A DNA stretch of 64,000 nucleotides from Kitasatospora aureofaciens. Its GTDB lineage: Bacteria > Actinomycetota > Actinomycetes > Streptomycetales > Streptomycetaceae. The notes under the pieces are model-generated. The model was given only the letters and a program-made list of their open reading frames with translations, searched no databases and was not told the DNA's origin. Location of the stretch: the NCBI RefSeq assembly GCF_001188955.3, contig NZ_JPRF03000021.1, positions 372,001 to 436,000 on the forward strand, given 5' to 3'. Below are positions 8,483 through 17,353 of the stretch, in pieces; the stretch's first letter is position 1, and every line of letters begins with the position of its first letter. The position numbers and the translations under genes were made by a program.

Positions 8483-9555
8483 CCGAAGGCGTCACCCCGC
8501 CGCACTCCCCCCGCAGCGCGCGGACCGAGGACAGCGCCACCTCCGGCACCCCGATCACACCGGGCCAAGCCCTGCGACCGGGCGCGGGCGTGCGGCCGAC
8601 GGACTTCGCCGACCCGCCGACCCGCTTCCCGCCGATCGCGGCGCGAACGCCCCTCCTCGACCGGGACGCGGGGTTCCTCCGCAGCATCCGCCTCCTCTGC
8701 GCGGGCTTCGCCACCTCGATCGAGGAGTCGCCCGGCCCGCCTCCAGCGGAATGAGAATCCGACGACACGGATGAGATCGAGTGAGCATCCGCCGCCCCCA
8801 CGTGCGGCAGGAGAGTCCTCCCAGCCCCGGAAGCCGGGTCGGTGAGGCGCAGGCGGCCGGGCCCCGGGGAACGCGGGAGAAGCGTTCCGCGGAACCCGGC
8901 CGTGGCAGGCCGGGCACGCCGGGGGCACCCCGGGGCACGGCGTGGCTGCGTTGGCCGGCGGCCCGGTGGTGCCGTGGTGGGCCGCCGTGCCGGGAATGCT
9001 AGCCCCCGAGCGCGATGGTGAAAAGGGCCGCGATCTGCGATCTTTCGGCCGCGAACACGCCATCTCGAGGAGTCCGGTCCCCTGGGCGGCGCCGGGGGAC
9101 CCGAACCGGTCCCCGGCGCGAGACCGGTTGAAACTGGCGCCACCACAGCCGTGGCCGGCGGCCCGGGCGGAACCACGCGCAACACCTTCCGCTCCCGCAA
9201 ACGCACTGGTGCGGGCCCGCACGGCCGCGGCCTACAGCGGTCATCGCGGGGGACGGCACCGCGAGGGGAGCGCTGGATCGACGACACCGGTGTCTTCACG
9301 GTCACGGCCCGGGACGGTCTGGCCGGGCCGGTGCTGGCACGTGCGCAGGCCGGCCGCTGGCGGCCGGCCTGGTCTGTCGCGTGTCCGGGGCAGGCACGGG
9401 TTCGTCGGCAACATCCTGCTGCTGCAGAACCTTCGAGACCCCGCCACCGCCGATCCCCGGGTGCGTGGCCCGTTCACCGCGTTCCTGCTCACCGGCCGGC
9501 TGCCCGGTTGGCTGCCCGGCTGACCCGGAGCCTCGGCGGACGGGCGCGTCCGGGC
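8483..9555. other. About 1.07 kb without a convincing gene; possible remnants
   Basis: No complete gene is seen. Two short stretches look once-coding on the plus strand: about 8600-8752, with TDFADPPTRFPPIAARTPLL and then a stop, and about 9400-9523, with FVGNILLLQNLRD and FTAFLLTGRLPGWLPG before a stop. Neither has a start, ribosome binding site or known domain. The longer minus-strand frames here are Arg/Gly/Pro-rich shadows. Confidence 0.4.
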
Positions 9556-10422
9556 TCAGCGGAAGGCGTCGAGGTGTTCGCGCAGGAACGCCTCCAGGGT
9601 GCGCGGCTCACGCCCGGTCAGCCGGGTGGCGGTGTCGTCCGGACTCTCCGGGCGGAGCACGGCGAGCTGCTGGATCTCCACCACATGGGCGGCCAGCCAG
9701 GCGGGCATCCCGGCCCGCTCCACCAGGTGCGCGTGGAACAGGGCCGGCGGCAGGTCGAGGTAGTTGACCGGTCGGCCGATCAACTCGCTCAGCAAGGCGG
9801 TGAGTTCGGGGTAGCTGTACGCCCGTCCACCGGTCAGCGGGTACGTGCCGCCGGCGAGCTCGGGGCGGGTGAGGACGGCCGCCGCCGCGTCGCCGATGTC
9901 GCGGCAGTCGATGTAGTTGCAGGGCGCGTCGCCCATCGCTCCGTGCATCAGGCCGGCGTGGGCGACACCGGGTGCGAGCAGGAGCAGCTTCTGCATGAAC
10001 GCGTAGGGCCGCAGGACCGTCGCGGTGACGCCGGATGCCCGCAGGTACTGTTCGATGCGGTGGTGGCCGCGCGAGACGGCGACGGGAGAGTCCGGTTCGG
10101 CGGCCGGGGCGGACACCTTGACGATGTGGTCGATGCCTGCCGCCAGCGCCTGGTCGACGACGCGCAGCTCGTGCTCGACCTGGTGGGGGCCGTTGGCCAT
10201 GGTGAGGAAGAGCTGCCTCGCGCCGTGGAACGCCGCGCGCAGGGATACGGGGTCGCCCGCGTCGGCGGGCACCGCCTCCACGAGGTGGCGGGTGCGCCCG
10301 TCCAGGCCTCCGAGCAGGCGGTCCGGGTCCCGGCTGAGCGCCCGTGCCGGAACGCCGAGGCCGGTCAGACTGCGCAGGGTGGCACCGCCGGTGGCGCCGG
10401 ATGCTCCCATGATGACGATCAT
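9556..10422 (-). CDS. NmrA-like NAD(P)-binding protein
   Basis: A 288-residue atypical SDR of the NmrA/HSCARG type. The N-terminus MIVIMGASGATGG carries the GxxGxxG dinucleotide-binding motif; later come IDHIVKVSA and a C-terminal half typical of NmrA-like quinone reductases or redox sensors (FMQKLLLL, AVLTRPELAGGTYPLTGG). The catalytic tyrosine is not evident. AAGGA precedes the ATG by seven bases. It is the last gene of a probable MarR-membrane protein-NmrA operon; the intergenic gap is only 31 bases. Plausible role: redox or drug-stress response under MarR control. Confidence 0.88.
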   Translation of the reverse strand: MIVIMGASGATGGATLRSLTGLGVPARALSRDPDRLLGGLDGRTRHLVEAVPADAGDPVSLRAAFHGARQLFLTMANGPHQVEHELRVVDQALAAGIDHIVKVSAPAAEPDSPVAVSRGHHRIEQYLRASGVTATVLRPYAFMQKLLLLAPGVAHAGLMHGAMGDAPCNYIDCRDIGDAAAAVLTRPELAGGTYPLTGGRAYSYPELTALLSELIGRPVNYLDLPPALFHAHLVERAGMPAWLAAHVVEIQQLAVLRPESPDDTATRLTGREPRTLEAFLREHLDAFR

Positions 10423-10453
10423 GTCGTGTTCCTTCGGGATGGGTGGGGGTTCG

Positions 10454-10897
10454 TCAGGGGTGACGGCGGGTGCCGCGCCAGCGCCAGGTGATCATGGTCG
10501 CGGCGATGGTGGCGGAGATCGGCAGGTCGAGGCGGAGCCGGGCGGGCCAGGGGCTGCCGGCCAGCGCCGGAACGTCCGGCAGCCAGCGCGCGCCCGCCCA
10601 GCCGAGCAGGGCCGCGAGCACGGCGGCACCGAGTCCCGCCCCGGCCGCCAGCGGCAGGCGTGGCGCGCGGGCCGCCCAGGAGCCGTCCGGACGACGCCGC
10701 AACCTGGCGCCGAGGGCGCCGGCGACCACGGCCGACGTGCCGGCGATGGTGGTGAGGGCCGCGATCACCAGGTGCGGCTGACCGCTGGCCACTCCGCCGG
10801 CCGCGGCCATGACGGCCGGCATGGCGTAGGCGACCAGCACCTCGCGCCACAGGACGAACGGGGGTGGTGAGCCGGCTGATCGGTGTTTCGTGGACAT
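10454..10897 (-). CDS. Small integral membrane protein
   Basis: A 147-residue protein with about four hydrophobic segments (LVAYAMPAVMAAAGGVA, LVIAALTTIAGTSAVVAGAL, LPLAAGAGLGAAVLAALLG, ISATIAATMITW). No family recognised. GGAAGG lies only three bases before the ATG. The upstream region carries two copies of a TTAGGT(N)2CTAA palindrome, the likely MarR operators, so expression is probably controlled by the MarR protein encoded just upstream. Cotranscribed with the NmrA-like gene. Confidence 0.75.
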   Translation of the reverse strand: MSTKHRSAGSPPPFVLWREVLVAYAMPAVMAAAGGVASGQPHLVIAALTTIAGTSAVVAGALGARLRRRPDGSWAARAPRLPLAAGAGLGAAVLAALLGWAGARWLPDVPALAGSPWPARLRLDLPISATIAATMITWRWRGTRRHP

Positions 10898-10913
10898 GGG
10901 CCTTCCAAAGTGA

Positions 10914-10947
10914 TTAGGTAGCTAACTATTAATGCTTAGGTGCCTAA
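10914..10947. promoter_or_regulatory. Two MarR-type operators
   Basis: TTAGGTAGCTAA at 10914-10925 and TTAGGTGCCTAA at 10936-10947, centres 22 bp (two helical turns) apart, between the MarR gene and the membrane protein gene. A related site (TATGGCGCCTAA, 9 of 12 matches) lies at 11544-11555, just upstream of the MarR start. Confidence 0.75.
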
Positions 10948-11016
10948 CTATATGGCCGTGAAAAAGGCGGCGGGCGGCACCCTGGGGAAGCGTGCCGACC
11001 CGCCGTGGGGCGTGTG

Positions 11017-11535
11017 TCAGTCGGCGGTCAGTGCGTCCATGCCGTCGACCAGCCTGGCGAGCAGGTCGAGGAACACCGCCCGCTCCTCGGGCGAGAGCCC
11101 GCCGACCATCGCCTGCATCCGCCGGTAGTGCTCGGGGGCCAGTTCGCGCAGGCGCTGGGCACCGCGCGCGGTCAGGATGACCACGTTGCCCCGCCCGTCC
11201 TCGACCGCCGGCCGGCGGGCGACCAGACCCTCGCGCTCCAGGCCGTCGACCAGCCCGGTCACGGTCGCCCGTGAGACGCCGAGACTGGCGGCCAGCTGGG
11301 AGGGCGACTTCTCGCCGCCGTGGTCCTCCAGGTCGGCCAGCAGCCGGTAGCGCCCGGTGGACAGGCCGAATCGCGCGAAGTGCGCCTCCCCCGCCTGGCC
11401 GAGCCGGGCACCCGCGGCCATGAGTCGCGCCGCCACCAGGACCGCCTGCGGATCGGCCGTGAGGCCGTACCGGGCGATCTGCCGGCGGGCCTGGTCGAGA
11501 CTGGGGGCGCCGTGCGCCGCGTCCTGCTGTGCCAT
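11017..11535 (-). CDS. MarR family transcriptional regulator
   Basis: A 172-residue winged-helix repressor. The core reads LLADLEDHGGEKSPSQLAAS, LGVSRATVTGLVDGLEREGL (recognition helix) and then the wing VVILTARGAQRLREL. The ATG at 11535 is chosen from family length; a longer open frame upstream lacks coding character. The gene lies upstream of, and parallel to, the membrane protein and NmrA-like genes. Palindromes around both promoters suggest autoregulation and control of the downstream pair. Such regulators respond to small phenolic or oxidative ligands; this ligand is unknown. Confidence 0.92.
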   Translation of the reverse strand: MAQQDAAHGAPSLDQARRQIARYGLTADPQAVLVAARLMAAGARLGQAGEAHFARFGLSTGRYRLLADLEDHGGEKSPSQLAASLGVSRATVTGLVDGLEREGLVARRPAVEDGRGNVVILTARGAQRLRELAPEHYRRMQAMVGGLSPEERAVFLDLLARLVDGMDALTAD

Positions 11536-11543
11536 GCAAGTAA

Positions 11544-11555
11544 TATGGCGCCTAA
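11544..11555. promoter_or_regulatory. Degenerate MarR operator at the marR-type promoter
   Basis: TATGGCGCCTAA, nine bases upstream of the MarR start codon, matches the two perfect sites at 10914 and 10936 in nine of twelve positions. Suggests autoregulation. Confidence 0.5.
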
Positions 11556-11579
11556 TCAGTTTCCTGTCAAACGTCTTCC

Positions 11580-12425
11580 GTGAGGCCGTCCGCCCGCCGG
11601 TCCCGCCGCCCGGCCGGGGCCCGGCCGGCGTCATGGGCGGCCTGCAGCCAGGTGAGGAACTCACAGGCGAAGTGCCACTGGTGGGCCCGGACGGTGAACT
11701 ACTGCACCGCCATCTGGACCTCGCCCTGGACTGGCTCGCCACCCGCGCCGCTCGCGGCCGCCCGCTGCCCGCACTTCCAACGCCACCGGCTGGCAAGCCC
11801 TGCTCGGGGCGGCGGCCGGCGACCCGGACGTGTCACCGTACGCGGCGCCCGCGCGGGCCGTGGACCTCCGCGGGCTGCCGCCGGCCCCGGTGACGTCGCC
11901 GACCCGGTCGCGTACCGCTCCGCCGTCCTGGCGCTGAGCGGGGCCACCTCGACCGGATCCACGGGCCCCCTTACCTCACCGATGCCTCTGGACGGCTCCT
12001 GACGGCGGCCACCGCGCCCGCCCTGACGCGGCCGGTCCATCGGGAGTGTGCGCCCCCCTTTCGGCGCCGCCGGGATCGCTCGTCCCACCCGGTGCCGCGG
12101 ACTCCCCACCGCCCAGGCTGCGCAGCTCGGGCGCTGCCGGGGTGAAGAGCGAGAGCGGTTGGAGTCCTTTTCGGGCTCCGTCGCAAGGTGGCACTGGCGG
12201 TCGAACGGGCGCGAGCAGGCGTCTGCCGGCTCGTTCACGGGTCGCGTGGTGCGCCGTTGTGCACATGCCGTGGGAACATCCCCGTTCGCGCTGTTGTGAA
12301 CGGACCCGGCTGACGGCATATTTCGGATGGTCATCTCGCGGCCGGGACTCCGGGCCGCATGACGGTGAGAATCGCCCCGCCCGACGGTCCCTCCGTGGCG
12401 GCGGCCCGTTCTCCGCCGACGTCGC
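11580..12425. other. About 0.85 kb without a convincing gene
   Basis: Short Pro/Arg/Ala-rich frames only, with no start plus ribosome-binding-site pair and no recognisable domain. It includes the region upstream of the lanthipeptide synthetase, so promoters or an unseen small regulator could lie here. I see no RamR-like response regulator. Confidence 0.5.
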
Positions 12426-12429
12426 CCGT

Positions 12430-12510
12430 TCTGTGCCCTGTGCTCTGTGCTCTGTGTTCTGTGCCGCTGTGCTCCGTGCTCTGTGGCCCCCGTGCTTCGT
12501 GCCCCGTGAT
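12430..12510. repeat. Degenerate CTGTG(C/T)N tandem repeat
   Basis: About ten imperfect 6- to 8-bp units of the form CTGTGCT/CTGTGTT/CGTGCTT in tandem, ending 11 bases before the ribosome binding site of the lanthipeptide synthetase gene. It lies in the expected 5' untranslated region and makes one strand pyrimidine-skewed. Confidence 0.7.
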
Positions 12511-12533
12511 CCGCGTTCCGAGGAGGGCTTTCG

Positions 12534-15095
12534 TTGGACAACCGCTACGAGGTCTACGCGTTCGCCGACCCGGTCTTCTACGAATCGCCCCGGCGCTGGG
12601 GCGCGCAGGAGGAGTTCGACGCCGTCAGCCGGCCGCTGCCGGCGGGCTGGCAGCGCGGGGACCAGGAGATCTGGGCCGTGGTACGGCCAGCGGACGTCCA
12701 ACTGCCCCAGCAGGGCTGGAAGATCCACGTGTCCTCGCGGGTCGAGGACGCCGAGGAGGTGTTGGAGCAGGTCTTCGCGTTCTGCCTGCGCGAACGCCTC
12801 ACGTTCAAGTTCCTGCGCGGACTGCCGGTCCTCCAGATGCAGAACTCCAAGTACGCGCCGCGCGGCGCCAGCGGGAAGTTCTGCACGCTGTACCCGGTGG
12901 ACGACGCGCAGCTGGAGCGATGTCTCGACGGTCTGGGCAGCGCACTGGCCGGCCGCAAGGGGCCGTACATCCTCAGTGATCTGCGCTGGGGCGAGGGGCC
13001 GCTCTACCTGCGCTACGGCGGCTTCGCGGAGCAGCACTGCCGCAACGAGGCGGGCGAGCAGGTGCTCGCGCTGGCCGGGCCGGACGGCCGGCTGGTGCCG
13101 GACGTGCGCGGCCCCGGGTTCGCGGTGCCGTCCTGGGCACCGGTGCCGGCCGTCATCGCGCCGGCCCTGGCCGCGCGGGCGGCGCAGCAGGAGACCGGGC
13201 TGCCCTACTCGATCGAGCGGGCGCTGCACTTCTCCAATGCCGGGGGCGTGTACCTGGCGCGGGACGGTGCCGACGGACCGCGGCTGGTGCTGAAGGAGGC
13301 CCGGCCGTACGCGGGCCTGGACCAGCGCGGGACCGACGCGGTGACCAGGCTGCGCAACGAGCACGCCGTCCTGGCCCGGTTGGCGGGCGTGCCCGGCGTC
13401 CCCGAGCAGCGCGGGCTGCTGACGGCCTGGGAACACGAGTTCCTGGCCGAGGAGTACGTCGAGGGCACGTCGTTGAGCGAGTGGCTGGCGGGCCGCTACC
13501 CGCTGGTCCATCCGGGCGTCGACGAGGCCGCCGTCGCGGACTACACCCGCGAGGCGCTGGCGCTCGTGGACCGGATCGAGCAGGTGGTGGCGGCGATCCA
13601 CGACCGCGGCGTGGTCTTCGGCGACCTGCATCCGCGCAACGTGCTCATCCGGCCGAACGGCGAGGTGTGCTTCATCGACTTCGAACTCGCCAGCACGGTG
13701 GACGAGTTCGTCCGCCCGGCGCTCGGGGCGGCGGGCTTCGCGGCGCCGCCCGGCTACACCGGTCAGCAGATCGACCGGTACGCACTGGCGGCGTTGCGGC
13801 TGTGGTTCTTCCTGCCGCTGACCCAGCTTCCCGCGCTGGACCCGGGCAAGGCACAGGAGCTCGCCGACGCGATCGAGAGCCGTTTCCCGGTGCCCGAGGG
13901 CTACACCGCCCCGATCCGCCGTCTCCTCGGGCCGGCGCCGGCGGACGGGCGGGCCTTCCGCGCCGAGCTGGGCACGCGCCGCGCGGAGCTCGGCGCGCTG
14001 CTGGGGGCGCCGGAAGCCGACTGGCCGCGGATCCGTGACTCGCTGGCCGCCGGGATCGCGGCGATGGCCACCCCCGAGCGGGCGGACCGGCTCTTCCCCG
14101 GCGACGTGGCCCAGTTCACCCACGGGGGCCTGGGCCTGGCCCACGGCGCGGCCGGCGTGCTCTACGCTCTGCACGCCACCGGCGCCGCGGTCGATCCCGA
14201 GCACGTCCGCTGGCTGGTGCGTGCCGCCGACCGCCCGGTCGAGCCGGGGCTGTACCACGGCGGACACGGTGTGGCGTACGTGCTGGACCTGCTCGGCGAA
14301 CGCGACGCGGCGCTCGACCTGCTGAGCCGCCTCGCCACGGCCCCGGACGACGAACCGCGGCCCGCTCTGGCCACCGGCGCGCCGGGCATCGCCCTCACCC
14401 TGCTGCACTTCGCCGGGGCCACCGGCGAGCGACGGCTGCTCGACGAGTCGCTCGCGCTCGCCCTCGCCTCGGCCGCCGCGCTGGAGAAGGCCGGCCGCAG
14501 CGATGCCGCCCGCCGCGCGGGACTGCTGGGCGGGGGCTCCGGTACCGCGCTCGCGTTGGTCCGGCTCTACGAGCACACCGGCGAGAGCGCGCTGCTCGAC
14601 CAGGCGGAGACCTTGCTGGAGCTCGACCTCGACCGGTGCAGGAAGGTCGCGGACGGCAGCCTGCAGGTGGTCGACGGCCGCCGGGTGCTCCCGTACGTGG
14701 AGACCGGCAGCGCAGGGATCGGCCTGGCGCTGCACGCGCTGCTGGAACACCGCCCGGACAGTCCGTCGGCGCGCCACGAGCCGGCGATCCGCCTGGCGGC
14801 GGCCCCCGAGTTCGTCATCCAGTCCGGTCTGTTCAACGGCCGGGCGGGGCTCATCGGCTACGCGGCGCTGACCCGGCACCGTGCCGCCGAGCCGGGCGCC
14901 GCGGCGCTGCTCGACCGGCAGCGGGCGCTGCTGACCTGGCACCAGGTCTCCTACCGGGGCGAGCTCGCCTTCCCCGGTGACCAGCTGCTGCGGCTCTCCG
15001 CGGACCTGGCGACCGGCTCGGCCGGTGTGCTGCTGGCGCTCGGCACCGCGCTGGCCGGCACGCCCTTCCTGCCTTGGACCGGCCGGTCCGGCTGA
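12534..15095 (+). CDS. Class III lanthipeptide synthetase (LanKC/RamC-like)
   Basis: An 853-residue trifunctional enzyme that would phosphorylate Ser/Thr of the precursor, eliminate phosphate and cyclise with Cys. The N-terminal 200 residues resemble the RamC/LabKC lyase-like domain (QMQNSKYAPRGASGKF). The kinase domain follows: LVLKEARPYAGL near residue 250 (ATP-binding Lys), VVFGDLHPRNVL near 360 (catalytic loop) and CFIDFELAS near 380 (DFG equivalent). The C-terminal domain (about 510-853) has LanC-like repeats (HGGLGLAHGAAGVLYAL, GLYHGGHGVAYVL, LATGAPGIALTLLH, GSAGIGLALHALL) without the cysteine zinc ligands, as in class III enzymes. The start is TTG, fixed by AGGAGG seven bases upstream. 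The precursor gene follows 124 bases downstream. Confidence 0.93.
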   Translation: MDNRYEVYAFADPVFYESPRRWGAQEEFDAVSRPLPAGWQRGDQEIWAVVRPADVQLPQQGWKIHVSSRVEDAEEVLEQVFAFCLRERLTFKFLRGLPVLQMQNSKYAPRGASGKFCTLYPVDDAQLERCLDGLGSALAGRKGPYILSDLRWGEGPLYLRYGGFAEQHCRNEAGEQVLALAGPDGRLVPDVRGPGFAVPSWAPVPAVIAPALAARAAQQETGLPYSIERALHFSNAGGVYLARDGADGPRLVLKEARPYAGLDQRGTDAVTRLRNEHAVLARLAGVPGVPEQRGLLTAWEHEFLAEEYVEGTSLSEWLAGRYPLVHPGVDEAAVADYTREALALVDRIEQVVAAIHDRGVVFGDLHPRNVLIRPNGEVCFIDFELASTVDEFVRPALGAAGFAAPPGYTGQQIDRYALAALRLWFFLPLTQLPALDPGKAQELADAIESRFPVPEGYTAPIRRLLGPAPADGRAFRAELGTRRAELGALLGAPEADWPRIRDSLAAGIAAMATPERADRLFPGDVAQFTHGGLGLAHGAAGVLYALHATGAAVDPEHVRWLVRAADRPVEPGLYHGGHGVAYVLDLLGERDAALDLLSRLATAPDDEPRPALATGAPGIALTLLHFAGATGERRLLDESLALALASAAALEKAGRSDAARRAGLLGGGSGTALALVRLYEHTGESALLDQAETLLELDLDRCRKVADGSLQVVDGRRVLPYVETGSAGIGLALHALLEHRPDSPSARHEPAIRLAAAPEFVIQSGLFNGRAGLIGYAALTRHRAAEPGAAALLDRQRALLTWHQVSYRGELAFPGDQLLRLSADLATGSAGVLLALGTALAGTPFLPWTGRSG

Positions 15096-15219
15096 CGGGC
15101 CCGGTCGACCCGCCCGGACGTCCCGGGCCACGGGCCACACCCCCGCGCGCGCCCTGCGCGCGCCCCACAGACTCCCGGCCGCCGGCCGGGCGATCCACCC
15201 AGAGTGAAGGAGAACAGTC

Positions 15220-15357
15220 ATGGCGATCCTGGACCTGCAGACCATCGAGCTGGCCGAGACCGAGGTGGCCGACATCGACGACACCCTGGCCAGCGTCAGC
15301 TCGCTGAGTGCGCTCAACTGCACGGTCAGCACCGTCAGCACCCTGCTCTGTCTCTGA
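15220..15357 (+). CDS. Class III lanthipeptide precursor (RamS/AmfS-like)
   Basis: A 45-residue peptide with AAGGAG ten bases before its ATG. The leader opens MAILDLQ, matching the LLDLQ-type recognition motif of class III precursors, followed by an acidic stretch (ELAETEVADIDD). The core is Ser/Thr/Leu-rich with two cysteines and contains two exact S-x2-S-x3-C motifs, SSLSALNC and STVSTLLC, the pattern that gives labionin or lanthionine rings in labyrinthopeptins and SapB-like peptides. The predicted product is a hydrophobic two-ring peptide, possibly a morphogenetic surfactant like SapB. The leader cleavage site is not clear; no protease gene is seen in the cluster. Two hairpins follow the stop codon. 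Confidence 0.92.
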   Translation: MAILDLQTIELAETEVADIDDTLASVSSLSALNCTVSTVSTLLCL

Positions 15358-15362
15358 CGTCG

Positions 15363-15390
15363 CCGTCTGTCCGGTGAACCGGACAGACGG
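15363..15390 (+). terminator. Attenuator hairpin 1 after the precursor gene
   Basis: CCGTCTGTCCGGT ... ACCGGACAGACGG, a perfect 13-base inverted repeat (12 pairs around a TGAA tetraloop), starting five bases after the precursor stop. It could reduce read-through into the transporter gene and stabilise precursor mRNA, giving more precursor than transporter. Confidence 0.85.
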
Positions 15391-15431
15391 TAGCGGGCCG
15401 GCCCGGGCCTCGACCCGGGCCGGCCACGGCG

Positions 15432-15467
15432 CCGGGCCGCAGCGACGAAGCCATCGCTGCGGCCCGG
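15432..15467 (+). terminator. Hairpin 2 after the precursor gene
   Basis: CCGGGCCGCAGCGA ... TCGCTGCGGCCCGG, 14-bp arms and an 8-nt loop, 41 bases downstream of hairpin 1 and still upstream of the transporter gene. A second attenuator or RNA-stability element. Confidence 0.7.
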
Positions 15468-15468
15468 T

Positions 15469-15498
15469 CCGCACCCGCACCCGCACCCGCACCCGCAC
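15469..15498. repeat. Five tandem CCGCAC hexamers
   Basis: (CCGCAC)x5 directly after hairpin 2 in the untranslated region before the ABC transporter gene. Confidence 0.9.
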
Positions 15499-15538
15499 CC
15501 GGCACCACCAGCCCCTGCCATCGGGCGGCGCGGAACCG

Positions 15539-15582
15539 CCGCACCGCCCGTTCGCCGCACCGCCCGTTCGCCGCACCGCCCG
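15539..15582. repeat. 16-bp tandem repeat, 2.75 copies
   Basis: CCGCACCGCCCGTTCG at 15539-15554 and 15555-15570, then a 12-base partial copy, ending just before the ribosome binding site of the ABC transporter gene. Confidence 0.9.
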
Positions 15583-15592
15583 AGAGGATGCC

Positions 15593-17353
15593 GTGGTCGA
15601 CCAGCCCGCTCGCACCACCCCCCGCCCGGCGGAGCGGATCCGACTGCGCCGCGAGCTGACCGCCGAGCCGTGGGCCCTGACCCTCGCGCTCCTGCTCGCG
15701 CTGGCCTCCACCGGCGCCGCCCTGGCCCTGCCGCTCCTGGTCCGGACGATCATCACCGACTTCTCCGCGCACCGCCCGCTCGGCACCGACGTCCTGCTGA
15801 TGTGCGCCGCCGCGACAGCCGGAGCGCTCGCCCAGGCGCTCTCCAGCTTCCTGCTCGCCCGCATCGGCGAACGGATGACCTACCGGCTGCGCACACGGAT
15901 CATGGAGCACACCCTGCGCCTGCCGCTCGCCGTGGTCCGGGCCCAGGGCACCGGCGAACTCACCGCCCGGATCACCTCCGACGCGCTGCTGCTGCGCCAA
16001 GTCGTCGACGTCGCCACCCAACTGCCGCTGGCCGCACTGACGGTGACGGCGACACTGCTCGTGATGGTGTGGATCGACTGGATCCTGACCGTCGTCACCG
16101 TCGTCGCGTTCGCCGCGCTCACCGCCCTGGTCCTGCTGATCGTGCGCCGCATGAAGGCCAACGTGACCGGCCAGCAGGACGCCGTGGGCCGGATCGCCCA
16201 GCGCTTCACGGCCGACCTGGAAGCACTCAGCACGATCAAGGCCTACCGGGCCGAGCCGATGGCCGCCCGAGCGCTGGCCGAGGACGCCGAACGGCTGCGC
16301 GCCGTCTCCCTGGTCGGCGGGCGGCTGAACTCCCTGATCCCGGCCGTGCTGACGCTCGGCAACCAGCTCGCGCTGATCGCCGTGATCCTCGCCGGCGGCG
16401 CCCGGATGGCCACCGGCGGACTCCAGGCCGCCGCGTTCGCCGCCTTCCTGCTCTACCTCCTGCAGACCGTGCCCTCGATCAGCGCACTGGCCACCGGCTT
16501 CGGCCGGCTCCAATCCGGCCTTGCGGCCCGCGACCGCTGCACCGACCTGCTGGCCATAGCGCCCGAGGCCGAGCCGCAGGACGCCGAGCGCACGGTGCCG
16601 CCCCCACCGCTGGACGTCCCGTCGGTGGTGTTCAAATCCGTGTCCTTCACCCACACCGGCTCGCGCGATGCCGCGCTGCGCGGGGTTTCCTTCAGCACCG
16701 GGCGCACCGGTCTGACCGCCGTGGTCGGCCCCTCCGGAGCCGGGAAGAGCACCACCCTCTCGCTCATCGACTGCTTCGTCCGGCCCGCCTCGGGCTCCGT
16801 CACCGTCCTCGGCCGCGACACCGCCCACTGGCCGCTGAACGCGCTGCGCGCCCGCATCGCCTACGTCGACCAGGCCTTCACACTGATCGAGGCGACCGCC
16901 CGGGAGAACCTCCAACTCGGCCGCACCGAGCCGGCCGACGACGTCGAACTGGCCGCCGCGCTGGACGCCGTCGGCCTCACCGAGGACATCGCCCGCCTGC
17001 CCCGGGGCCTCGACACCCCCCTCGGCCGCGAGTGCGACCTGTCCGGCGGCCAGCGCCAGCGGATGGCTCTGGCCCGGGCACTGCTGTCCGACGCCGAGAT
17101 CGTGCTGCTGGACGAACCCACCAGCCAGCTGGACGGGCTCAACGAGCAACGCTTCCGCACGATCGTGGCGGACCTGGCGGCGACCCGCGCCGTGATCGTG
17201 GTCGCCCACCGGCTATCCACCGTCCAGGACGCCCACCACGTGATCATGATGAACCACGGCACCGTCGTCGACGCCGGCGACCACCTCACCCTGCTGGAAC
17301 GCTGCCCCCCGTACCGGGAACTCGTCACCAGCCAGGCGATCCTCACCCCCTGA
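15593..17353 (+). CDS. ABC half-transporter (permease-ATPase fusion)
   Basis: A 586-residue exporter half with an N-terminal six-helix membrane domain (about residues 25-310) and a C-terminal ATPase. ATPase motifs: Walker A GPSGAGKST, signature LSGGQRQRM, Walker B IVLLDEPTSQLD and the switch histidine in VVAHRLST. GTG start with GAGAGGA upstream; the open frame further 5' overlaps the precursor gene and repeats and is not coding. It presumably exports the modified lanthipeptide as a homodimer. ram and amf loci of Streptomyces carry two such half-transporters; only one is present here. No peptidase C39 domain is seen, so leader removal must occur elsewhere. Confidence 0.93.
   Translation: MVDQPARTTPRPAERIRLRRELTAEPWALTLALLLALASTGAALALPLLVRTIITDFSAHRPLGTDVLLMCAAATAGALAQALSSFLLARIGERMTYRLRTRIMEHTLRLPLAVVRAQGTGELTARITSDALLLRQVVDVATQLPLAALTVTATLLVMVWIDWILTVVTVVAFAALTALVLLIVRRMKANVTGQQDAVGRIAQRFTADLEALSTIKAYRAEPMAARALAEDAERLRAVSLVGGRLNSLIPAVLTLGNQLALIAVILAGGARMATGGLQAAAFAAFLLYLLQTVPSISALATGFGRLQSGLAARDRCTDLLAIAPEAEPQDAERTVPPPPLDVPSVVFKSVSFTHTGSRDAALRGVSFSTGRTGLTAVVGPSGAGKSTTLSLIDCFVRPASGSVTVLGRDTAHWPLNALRARIAYVDQAFTLIEATARENLQLGRTEPADDVELAAALDAVGLTEDIARLPRGLDTPLGRECDLSGGQRQRMALARALLSDAEIVLLDEPTSQLDGLNEQRFRTIVADLAATRAVIVVAHRLSTVQDAHHVIMMNHGTVVDAGDHLTLLERCPPYRELVTSQAILTP

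Noticed and set aside
11017..11535. MarR gene as the regulator of the lanthipeptide locus
   Set aside because: It is transcribed away from the locus, and its palindromes occur only near its own promoter and the membrane protein-NmrA genes.
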